NCBI GenBank assembly: GCA_028707015.1
Contig: JAQTVP010000110.1
Span: 1 to 5,601 of the forward strand
DNA: 5,601 bases
Source: Dehalococcoidales bacterium
GTDB taxonomy: Bacteria > Chloroflexota > Dehalococcoidia > Dehalococcoidales > JAQTVP01
Reading direction: 5' to 3'
The stretch's first letter is position 1. Each line of letters starts with the position of its first letter. The notes under the pieces were generated by a model that saw only the letters and a list, made by a program, of their open reading frames with translations, ran no database searches and was not told the origin of the DNA. Shown one piece after another: positions 1-5,601 of this stretch. Both the position numbers and the translations under genes were made by a program.

Positions 1-896
1 GCGTTGGTGGTAGTTGTGCTTTCATTCCGCTTACTTCTACATTGCCTAGATGGTTTGCAGAAAGAACTGGAATGGCTCTTGGTATTACTGTTGCTGGCTT
101 TGGTACTGGTGGAATAATCACACCACCGTTAACTCAATGGTTAATTTCCTCCTTCGGGTGGCAGCAAGCTTGCTTAATTCTGGGTATAATAACGCTGGTT
201 ATTATTATACCTATTGCTCAGTTTTTACGAAAAAGTCCGCAAAGTATGGGGATTAAGCCATACGGGCAAAAGCAGATCAAGGAAAATAAACAGTCACTGG
301 ATTTAGGGGGTATTTCGCTAAAAGAGGCAGTTAAAACCCGCAGTTTCTGGTTATTAGGTTCCATTATATTCTGCTTTTTTTTCAGTATCCAGGTAATCAT
401 TGTCCACATTGTTCCGTATGCTATTGACATTGGTATTTCACCAATAGTAGCGGCAAGTATAACGTCTATCATTGCTGGTGTTAGTGTTATAGGGCGGCTT
501 TCTATGGGTATTATTGCTGATAAAATAGGAGGAAGGTTATTGTTAGTTGGCTGTGTTACGCTGATAACAATAGCTTTAGGGTGGCTGCTGTTTGTAGATG
601 AAATCTGGATGTTCTATATATTTGCCTTAATATTTGGTATAGGCTATGGGGGAGAGGTAATATTGCAGACAATTATAACTGTAGAATTATTTGGATACAT
701 TTCTCTGGGGAGTATACTTGCCGTAATCCTCCTTTGTGGTACAGTTGGCGGTGCTATAGGAGCGCCTTTAGCGGGAAGTATTTTTGACACAAGTGGAAGT
801 TATACATTAGCTTTTATTATATGCGTAATTGTTTGTTGTTTGGCCGTTATATGCAGTTATATTTTATCAAGAGCTAAGACTTGGCGTGAAGATTGA
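1..896 (+). CDS. Major facilitator superfamily transporter, oxalate/formate or monocarboxylate-porter type (5'-truncated by window edge)
   Basis: An inner-membrane secondary transporter, probably for an organic anion; the substrate cannot be read from the sequence. The open frame runs in from the left edge (first full codon at 3) and stops with TGA at 894-896, leaving 297 visible residues. The TTG at 42 lies inside the frame and is not the start. Visible parts are the end of helix 4, the RWFAERTGMALGI loop typical of oxalate/formate antiporter-like and monocarboxylate porters, helices 5 and 6, a hydrophilic central loop of about 45 residues, then helices 7 to 12. The second copy of the MFS loop motif, GRLSMGIIADKIGGR, lies between helices 8 and 9. 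Family members are usually about 400-430 residues, so roughly 110-130 residues (helices 1-3 and most of 4) lie off the window. No frameshift is visible. folE follows 53 bases downstream on the same strand; cotranscription is possible but no functional link is evident. Confidence 0.9.
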   Translation, partial: VGGSCAFIPLTSTLPRWFAERTGMALGITVAGFGTGGIITPPLTQWLISSFGWQQACLILGIITLVIIIPIAQFLRKSPQSMGIKPYGQKQIKENKQSLDLGGISLKEAVKTRSFWLLGSIIFCFFFSIQVIIVHIVPYAIDIGISPIVAASITSIIAGVSVIGRLSMGIIADKIGGRLLLVGCVTLITIALGWLLFVDEIWMFYIFALIFGIGYGGEVILQTIITVELFGYISLGSILAVILLCGTVGGAIGAPLAGSIFDTSGSYTLAFIICVIVCCLAVICSYILSRAKTWRED

Positions 897-935
897 GCGA
901 AGTATGTTATTATGCTGTGGTTTTACAATAGTGTT

Positions 936-945
936 AAAGGAGGTG
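936..945 (+). promoter_or_regulatory. Ribosome binding site of folE
   Basis: AAAGGAGGTG is a near-perfect Shine-Dalgarno sequence. Its GGAGG core (939-943) lies six bases before the GTG at 950. An in-frame TAA at 935-937 sits directly upstream, so no longer start is possible. The site therefore settles GTG as the start codon. Confidence 0.85.
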
Positions 946-949
946 CAAG

Positions 950-1516
950 GTGTTTGATAAGGATAAAATTATCAAGGCTGTAACTTCTATTATTGAGGCT
1001 ATTGGAGAGGATCCTGAGCGAGAAGGTTTGATAGATACTCCCAAGCGTGTAGCTGAGATGTATGCTGAGCTTTTCATGGGATTGGAGAGAGACCCCAAGA
1101 ACGAACTGGCGGTAGGTTTTGAAGAGGGGCACCGGGAAATGGTGATTGTTAAAGATATCCCCTTTTATTCTATGTGTGAGCACCACCTTTTACCATTTTA
1201 TGGCGTAGTGCATATAGGTTATATCCCAAATGTTGACGGACGAGTGGTAGGTTTAAGTAAATTAGCCAGGGTAGTGGGAATTATTGCTAGTCGGCCTCAA
1301 TTACAGGAGAGAATGACTACTGATATTGCAGATGCTATTTTTGAGAAGCTAAAACCCGATGGTGTAGGAGTAATTATTCAAGCAGAGCACTTTTGCATGA
1401 TTATGCGGGGTATAAAAAAACCGGGTAGTGCTATTATTACATCAGCTCTTAGAGGTACCTTCCGCCGCCGGGCAGAAACCAGAGCTGAATTTTTCTCTTT
1501 AATACAGGGAAAATGA
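950..1516 (+). CDS. folE: GTP cyclohydrolase I (type IA, zinc-dependent)
   Basis: Cytoplasmic enzyme that converts GTP to 7,8-dihydroneopterin triphosphate and formate, the entry step to tetrahydrofolate and also used for queuosine-type pathways. The protein has 188 residues, a normal length for the bacterial family. The N-terminal helix carries the family pattern DPEREGLIDTPKRVAEMY (residues 21-38). The zinc and catalytic motif CEHHLLPFYG is at 76-85, with C76 and H79 matching E. coli zinc ligands C110 and H113. The GLSKLARVV and RPQLQERMT segments (101-123) belong to the substrate pocket. EHFCMIMRGIKKPGS (146-160) supplies the third zinc ligand C149 and the neighbouring H147. All key residues are present, so it should be active. 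The GTG start is fixed by a strong Shine-Dalgarno sequence and an in-frame stop just upstream. No other folate or queuosine gene is in view. It converges on yjbQ, with five bases between the two stops. Confidence 0.97.
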   Translation: MFDKDKIIKAVTSIIEAIGEDPEREGLIDTPKRVAEMYAELFMGLERDPKNELAVGFEEGHREMVIVKDIPFYSMCEHHLLPFYGVVHIGYIPNVDGRVVGLSKLARVVGIIASRPQLQERMTTDIADAIFEKLKPDGVGVIIQAEHFCMIMRGIKKPGSAIITSALRGTFRRRAETRAEFFSLIQGK

Positions 1517-1521
1517 ATTAT

Positions 1522-1938
1522 TTAATCACCCATAATTTGTAATATAATTTGTCTGGTACGGGGACGATTATCAAAGTCTACAATTACTATTTGCTGCCAG
1601 GTGCCAAGAGTTAATTTTTTAGAATTAAATGGTATTGTCAGAGAAGCACCCAGTATTGAAGCCCGGACATGCGAATAGCCATTGCCATCACCCCAGCGGA
1701 AATCGTGTTTATAGGATATATTACGAGGAGTAATCCGCTCCCACATTTCTCGAAAGTCGGTAAGTACGCCCGGCTCAAATTCAATAGTGTTTATGCCGGC
1801 ATTTGAGCCAGTAATAAACACATTGATTATTCCGCTGTTAATTTCGGCCTTAGCTAATTTTTGTTCTACCTGGGGAGTGATATTGATAATATCACAGTTA
1901 CCCTTTGTGTTATTATCAATATAGCTGGTGATTACCAT
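1522..1938 (-). CDS. yjbQ: YjbQ/UPF0047-family protein (putative secondary thiamine-phosphate synthase-like)
   Basis: A small cytoplasmic protein of 138 residues, the full family length. E. coli YjbQ has been reported to have weak thiamine-phosphate synthase activity, but the physiological role of the family is unsettled. The protein shows the subgroup pattern throughout: the strand IINVFITGSNAGINTIEFEPG (37-57), Y76-K-H78, RWGDGNGYSHVRA (81-93), the glycine-rich ILGASLTIPF (95-104), and LGTWQQIVIVDFDNRPRTR (111-129). Conserved H78, D84, N86, H90, W114 and Q115 are all present. At 43-47 it reads TGSNA, where I would expect HTTAA or GSTAA, so Asn replaces the common Thr. The ATG start at 1938 has a modest ribosome binding site. 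The gene begins 20 bases after the pyrK stop on the same strand, so it is probably the last gene of the carB-pyrK unit. A thiamine role is inferred from family naming only. Confidence 0.9.
   Translation of the reverse strand: MVITSYIDNNTKGNCDIINITPQVEQKLAKAEINSGIINVFITGSNAGINTIEFEPGVLTDFREMWERITPRNISYKHDFRWGDGNGYSHVRASILGASLTIPFNSKKLTLGTWQQIVIVDFDNRPRTRQIILQIMGD
1877..1922. repeat. Overlapping, mutually exclusive inverted repeats in the 5' part of yjbQ
   Basis: Two inverted repeats share a segment. The short one has perfect 8-base arms at 1877-1884 and 1888-1895 with a 3-base spacer. The long one has perfect 12-base arms at 1880-1891 and 1911-1922; after one T-T mismatch it continues with four further pairs (1893-1896 with 1906-1909), leaving a 9-base loop. 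Because they share 1880-1895, only one can fold at a time. They cover about codons 6 to 21 of yjbQ, close behind the start codon. The stems are AT-rich and rich in Ile, Asp and Asn codons, so part of the symmetry may come from codon use. I infer no specific regulator. Confidence 0.55.
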
Positions 1939-1946
1939 ATTAAGTA

Positions 1947-1954
1947 CTTCCCTT
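1947..1954 (-). promoter_or_regulatory. Weak ribosome binding site of yjbQ
   Basis: On the minus strand, AAGGGAAG precedes the ATG at 1938 with eight bases between. It is a partial match to the Shine-Dalgarno consensus and lies wholly in the 20-base pyrK-yjbQ gap. The weaker match suggests that yjbQ may be translated less efficiently than the genes before it, or may rely partly on ribosomes leaving pyrK. Confidence 0.5.
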
Positions 1955-1958
1955 TTTA

Positions 1959-2780
1959 CTAGACAATATCGGTTAATTCATCCCAGGGGATATCATCTAG
2001 GTTAAATACCGGTCCATCCTGGCAAATCTTTTTTAGCCCCTGCTTTGTTTTGATAGTACAGCTATAGCAAATACCGCGTCCGCAGCCCATCCGTACCTCC
2101 AGGGAGATTTGAACTTGCTTGCTTTCAAGTTCTGGTATTTGTGCCATTGCTCTATACATCCCCACAGGTCCGCAGGCGAAGACTTGGTCTGCCCAGTTAG
2201 TATAATCGGGTACTAGGTCGGTTATTAAGCCATGATAATCGGCTTTATCATATTTTTCTTCTGTAGCAGTGATTAGTTTTATTCCCGGTGGGAGAAGATT
2301 TTCAGGACGTTCGGTATAAAGAGGTCCAATAGCAGCGCCTAGAAGCAGAGTCACCGAACGCTTTTCTCTTATCGCCTGTTGGGCAAGAAAGCATAAAGGA
2401 GCAAGCCCCATACCTCCTGCCACTAGTAACAGATTCTTCGTTCTGGGGTTTATTAAAAACCCATTGCCTAACGACGGACCAAAGATTTCTACGGTTTCAT
2501 TATCTTGCCGCATGGAAAGCCATTGGCTACCTTTACCACAGTTGATGACGGCGAAGAAAAGGGCAATATCATCTACGGTTGCCGAGTGGATACTGAAGGG
2601 ACGTGGCAGGATGATTTCGTCGCCACAGCGCACCATAATAAATTGTCCCGGTTTAGCTTTTTGAGCTATTTCGGGGCAGTACAACTGCATGAGATTACTG
2701 GCTAGCGCCTTACCGGTGCGATGAGGACCGCTAGGCAGAATGCATTTATTTGAAATAACTCTAGCTGTTGCTTGCTTCAA
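1959..2780 (-). CDS. pyrK: Dihydroorotate dehydrogenase B electron-transfer subunit PyrK
   Basis: Cytoplasmic iron-sulfur flavoprotein that passes electrons from PyrD-bound FMN through its [2Fe-2S] cluster and FAD to NAD+ in pyrimidine synthesis. It has 273 residues against about 256 in B. subtilis. Domains in order are an FAD-binding barrel with PGQFIMVRCG (44-53) and RPFS (60-63), an NAD-binding fold with LLLVAGGMGLAPLC (117-130) and FACGP (201-205), and a C-terminal cluster domain with C233, C238, C241 and C253 (C-x4-C-x2-C-x11-C) followed by QDGPVF. All cofactor motifs are intact. Residues 17-27 look like extra sequence: between ILP and LMQLYCPEIA I expect only two to four residues. The TTG start at 2780 overlaps the carB stop as TTGA and has an AAGGAG site eight bases upstream. 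The alternative ATG at residue 31 lacks a ribosome binding site and would remove the first barrel strand. No pyrD follows; yjbQ does. Confidence 0.95.
   Translation of the reverse strand: MKQATARVISNKCILPSGPHRTGKALASNLMQLYCPEIAQKAKPGQFIMVRCGDEIILPRPFSIHSATVDDIALFFAVINCGKGSQWLSMRQDNETVEIFGPSLGNGFLINPRTKNLLLVAGGMGLAPLCFLAQQAIREKRSVTLLLGAAIGPLYTERPENLLPPGIKLITATEEKYDKADYHGLITDLVPDYTNWADQVFACGPVGMYRAMAQIPELESKQVQISLEVRMGCGRGICYSCTIKTKQGLKKICQDGPVFNLDDIPWDELTDIV
2702..2734. repeat. 33-base imperfect palindrome inside the pyrK 5' region
   Basis: CTAGCG at 2702-2707 is matched by CGCTAG at 2729-2734. Inside these arms CCT (2708-2710) can pair with AGG (2724-2726), leaving a two-base bulge and a 13-base loop. 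The palindrome is exactly 33 bases, or 11 codons, and coincides with the pyrK segment (about residues 17-27) that appears extra compared with the usual family N-terminus. This could be a small palindromic insertion or a chance hairpin. Confidence 0.45.
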
Positions 2781-5601
2781 GAGGATTGCTCCTTGCGGTA
2801 ATCAGGGAAAGGCTGAACGCTGTAAATTTGGTTTTCATTAAGCATTGCGTCTATTGCAGCTCGAGCTGTATCAAGTGAGGTGAAACAAGGGATGCGTCTC
2901 TCAGCAGCGGCACGGCGTATATGGAAACCGTCTCTTAGTGGAACCTGCCCACCGGTAATAGTATTGACTACACTATTTACAGTGCCGTTATTAATAATAT
3001 CAATAACATTAGGGTGACCTTCGCTTAATTTTTTACCAATCATTGTTACCGGGAGTCCAGTAGCTTTAATCATAGCTGCTGTTCCCTCGGTAGCATACAG
3101 TTTGTAACCCATTTCGGATAATTTTCTGATTATAGGCAGAGCTTCGGGTTTATCTCTGTCGGCAATGCTTAATAGTATTGCTCCCTGGGGTGAAAGCATT
3201 AGTCCGGCTGCCAGAAGTGCCTTGGCTAAAGCAGCGTTAAAGGTATAGTCAATTCCCATTACCTCGCCGGTGGATTTCATTTCAGGGCTGAGGTAAGTAT
3301 CTACACCAAGTAATTTGGACATGGAAAAGACAGGAGCTTTAATGCTGATCAGCTTTTGCCTTGGCCAAAGTCCGGTTTCATAGCCCTGTTCTTTTAGGCT
3401 TTTACCTAGCATAACTTTAGTTGCTACTTTTACCATCGGGACACCGGTAACTTTAGAGATGAAGGGGATGGTACGGCTAGCCCGGGGATTTACTTCTAAC
3501 ACAAAAATGTTTGATAGTTGATCAGTACTGCCGGGCATAATAACGAATTGAATGTTCATTAGACCTTTGATTTTAAGAGCTAGTCCTATGCGGACAGTAT
3601 AGTCAACAATAATATCTCTCTCTTGTTCGGTAAGATTTATCTCGGGATAAACAGCCATTGAATCACCGCTATGCACTCCAGCCCGCTCAATATGTTCCAT
3701 TATTCCGGGGATGAGAATACGTTCTCCGTCACCCACCGCATCAACTTCGGCTTCTTTACCCTCCAGATATTTATCAATAAGGACTGGATGTTTGGTATCC
3801 AGGTCTATAGCCATAGTCATGTAGCGGACAAGCTCAGTGGCGTTGTGAACAATTTCCATAGCTCTGCCACCAAGGACATAGCTGGGGCGAACCAATACCG
3901 GATACCCGATAAGTTTGGCTACATTAAGTGCTTCATCTATTGAGGTTACGCCAGATCCCGGTGGTTGCGGAATGCCTAACTCACTGAGGAAGTTCTCAAA
4001 TCTACGCCTGTCTTCAGCTAGATCAATAGTTTCAGCACTTGATCCGAGTAGGGGTAATCCATTACGGGTTAATGGTTCAGCCAGGTTTACGGCTGTCTGC
4101 CCGCCAAATTGGACAATAGATGGTGGTATATTAATGCCTGAAGCTTCGCCTTCATTTTCCAATATATCGCGTAGACTTTCTTCATCAAGTGCTTCAAAGT
4201 ATAAACGGGTGCTGGTGTCAAAATCAGTGGAAACTGTTTCCGGATTGGAGTTAACCATGATGCTTTGATAGCCTGATTCCTGTAAGGCCCAAGCTGAATG
4301 AACGCTGCAATAATCAAATTCAATACCCTGCCCGATGCGTATTGGCCCACTGCCAATAACAATTGCTTTATTTTCTTTACTTGGCTGGGCCTCATTCTCC
4401 TGTTCATAAGTACTGTAGAAATAGGGAGTAGCTGCATCAAACTCGGCAGCACAGGTGTCTACCATTTTGTAAGCCGGGCGAATATTCCAATTATGGCGTA
4501 ATCCTCTGACCTGTTCAGGTAGTCTATCAGCGAGGTTTCCTATCTGTTCATCAGAAAAACCGAGGCGTTTTGATTGTAGCAAGAGCTCCGGGGTCAGAGC
4601 TTTGGAAAGAAGTTCTTTCTCCATGTTGATTATATTTTGCAGCTTGGAGGTGAACCAGAGGTCAATCTTGGTATGTTCAGATAATTCCTGAGCACTTATA
4701 CCTCTACGTAAGGCAGCCATAATTACCCATAATCTTAAATCATTAGGTGTTAAATCATAAGAATTAATATCTGTTTCCAGTGCCCAGTTTTTATCTTCCC
4801 ACATTAATGATTTATTACCAAATTCTAGCGATCGTATGGCTTTCTGTAGAGCTGCCTCAAAGCAACGGTCAATAGCCATTACCTCTCCGGTAGCTTTCAT
4901 TTGTGGTCCTAGTAGCCTATCGCCTGAAGCAAACTTATCAAATGGCCAGCGGGGAATTTTAACTACCAGGTAATCAAGTGTGGGCTCAAAGGCAGCCATT
5001 GTTTTCCCGGTAACTGCATTTGGTATTTCATCCAGTCTTTTACCTACGGCTATTTTAGCGGCTACGCGGGCAATAGGATATCCGGTAGCTTTACTGGCTA
5101 GAGCAGAACTGCGGCTGACACGGGGATTAACCTCAATAATATAGTAATCGTTGCTGTGTGGATTAAGGGCAAACTGTATGTTGCCGCCACCCTCAATGCC
5201 TAACGCTCTAATAATCTTCAGGCTGGCTGTTCTCAGCATCTGATGCTCTTTGTTGGTAAGAGTCTGGCTGGGAGCAACCACAATACTGTCACCTGTATGT
5301 ATTCCCATCGGGTCAATATTTTCCATGTTGCAGATGGTTATACAGTTATCAGCGCCATCACGCATTACCTCATATTCAATTTCTTTCCAGCCAACTACTG
5401 ATTGCTCAATTAATACCTGGTGTATAGGACTGGCGGCTAAGCCTATAGTAGTTGCTTCAGCAAGTCCCTTCCAGGTAGTGGCGAAGCCCCCGCCGGTACC
5501 CCCTAGCGTATAAGCGGGTCGTATTACTACTGGTAGCCCTATTTGTTCAGCAAAAATTCTGGCTTGTTCCAGGGTGTTAACGGTGGCACTTGGTGGCACC
5601 G
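2777..5601 (-). CDS. carB: Carbamoyl-phosphate synthase large subunit (5'-truncated by window edge)
   Basis: With CarA, this cytoplasmic enzyme makes carbamoyl phosphate from bicarbonate, glutamine-derived ammonia and two ATP, for pyrimidine and arginine synthesis. The frame enters from the right edge; the GTG at 5599 is an internal valine. Of about 1,080 residues 940 are visible, counted from that codon, so roughly 142 are missing. The first ATP-grasp half shows R27, IHTGDS (100-105), Q142, E156 and N158. The oligomerisation region spans about 260-405. The second half opens with IGSGPIRIGQGIEFDY (415-430) and shows VHSGDS (642-647), Q684, E702 and N704. The halves share obvious internal homology (MKATGEVMAID and MKSTGEVMGID). 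The C-terminal MGS-like allosteric domain (about 808-920) keeps T837, T840, K856, N879 and T880 at positions matching the E. coli UMP/IMP site, so UMP control is likely. Wording is closest to Bacillus PyrAB. No frameshift is seen. The TGA stop overlaps the pyrK start; carA probably lies beyond the right edge. Confidence 0.97.
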   Translation of the reverse strand, partial: VPPSATVNTLEQARIFAEQIGLPVVIRPAYTLGGTGGGFATTWKGLAEATTIGLAASPIHQVLIEQSVVGWKEIEYEVMRDGADNCITICNMENIDPMGIHTGDSIVVAPSQTLTNKEHQMLRTASLKIIRALGIEGGGNIQFALNPHSNDYYIIEVNPRVSRSSALASKATGYPIARVAAKIAVGKRLDEIPNAVTGKTMAAFEPTLDYLVVKIPRWPFDKFASGDRLLGPQMKATGEVMAIDRCFEAALQKAIRSLEFGNKSLMWEDKNWALETDINSYDLTPNDLRLWVIMAALRRGISAQELSEHTKIDLWFTSKLQNIINMEKELLSKALTPELLLQSKRLGFSDEQIGNLADRLPEQVRGLRHNWNIRPAYKMVDTCAAEFDAATPYFYSTYEQENEAQPSKENKAIVIGSGPIRIGQGIEFDYCSVHSAWALQESGYQSIMVNSNPETVSTDFDTSTRLYFEALDEESLRDILENEGEASGINIPPSIVQFGGQTAVNLAEPLTRNGLPLLGSSAETIDLAEDRRRFENFLSELGIPQPPGSGVTSIDEALNVAKLIGYPVLVRPSYVLGGRAMEIVHNATELVRYMTMAIDLDTKHPVLIDKYLEGKEAEVDAVGDGERILIPGIMEHIERAGVHSGDSMAVYPEINLTEQERDIIVDYTVRIGLALKIKGLMNIQFVIMPGSTDQLSNIFVLEVNPRASRTIPFISKVTGVPMVKVATKVMLGKSLKEQGYETGLWPRQKLISIKAPVFSMSKLLGVDTYLSPEMKSTGEVMGIDYTFNAALAKALLAAGLMLSPQGAILLSIADRDKPEALPIIRKLSEMGYKLYATEGTAAMIKATGLPVTMIGKKLSEGHPNVIDIINNGTVNSVVNTITGGQVPLRDGFHIRRAAAERRIPCFTSLDTARAAIDAMLNENQIYSVQPFPDYRKEQSS
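2789..2794 (-). promoter_or_regulatory. Ribosome binding site of pyrK inside the end of carB
   Basis: Minus-strand AAGGAG lies within the last codons of carB, eight bases before the TTG at 2780. It supports TTG as the real start. Together with the TTGA stop/start overlap it points to translational coupling between carB and pyrK. Confidence 0.75.

Noticed and set aside
42..44. TTG as the start codon of the transporter
   Set aside because: The frame is open to the left edge and encodes helix 4 residues that fit the family. No ribosome binding site precedes it, so the gene is cut by the window rather than starting here.
183..211. Perfect 10-base inverted repeat with a 9-base loop inside the transporter gene
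   Set aside because: It lies in a run of Ile, Val and Leu codons for helix 6 (ATA and ATT codons), where AT-rich symmetry arises easily. There is no U-tract and no gene boundary, so a terminator or operator role is not supported.
897..949. Possible promoter for folE (TACAAT at 924-929)
   Set aside because: The -10-like hexamer is good, but the correct distance upstream (about 901-906) reads AGTATG, which does not resemble a -35 box. The TTGAGC at 893-898 is about 25 bases away from it, too far.
3671..4501. Open frames of 67-121 codons overlapping carB in other frames
   Set aside because: Their translations show no recognisable domain, no good ribosome binding site was noted, and they lie entirely inside a highly conserved carB reading frame.
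3240..4905. Repeated segment in carB (near 3258-3283 and 4879-4904)
   Set aside because: It encodes the equivalent MKxTGEVMxID motif in the two homologous halves of CarB. This is the ancient internal duplication of the enzyme and not a recent repeat.
5597..5599. GTG as the start codon of carB
   Set aside because: About 142 residues of the conserved first ATP-grasp domain would be missing. The frame continues to the window edge, so this is an internal Val.

Overview
The window looks like ordinary chromosome from a moderately AT-rich anaerobic bacterium. Two rightward genes meet three leftward genes tail to tail. CarB resembles the Bacillus PyrAB type. A PyrK subunit implies the NAD-linked class 1B dihydroorotate dehydrogenase. 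Both fit a Clostridia-like Firmicute or a Dehalococcoidia (Chloroflexota) relative. I lean slightly to the latter from the wording of PyrK and CarB, but this is memory-based inference and not a computed placement.

Left part, plus strand: the C-terminal two thirds of a 12-helix major facilitator transporter of the oxalate/formate or monocarboxylate-porter type (1-896, cut by the window edge). After a 53-base gap comes folE, GTP cyclohydrolase I (950-1516), with a strong Shine-Dalgarno sequence and a GTG start.

Right part, minus strand, transcribed from the right edge leftwards: carB (5601-2777, N-terminus off the window), pyrK (2780-1959) and a YjbQ/UPF0047-family gene (1938-1522). carB and pyrK overlap by four bases (TTGA), and pyrK and yjbQ are 20 bases apart, so the three look like one transcription unit. 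CarB makes carbamoyl phosphate, and PyrK carries electrons from dihydroorotate dehydrogenase to NAD+. Both therefore belong to de novo UMP synthesis. The pyrD gene that often follows pyrK is not there; yjbQ takes its place. folE and yjbQ converge with only five bases between their stop codons, and I see no intrinsic terminator there.

I found no mobile element, RNA gene, CRISPR array or new multi-gene system, and no gap longer than about 60 bases between genes. The points most worth checking are a short in-frame, hairpin-forming extra segment near the start of pyrK, a pair of mutually exclusive inverted repeats in the 5' part of yjbQ, and the carB-pyrK-yjbQ order.
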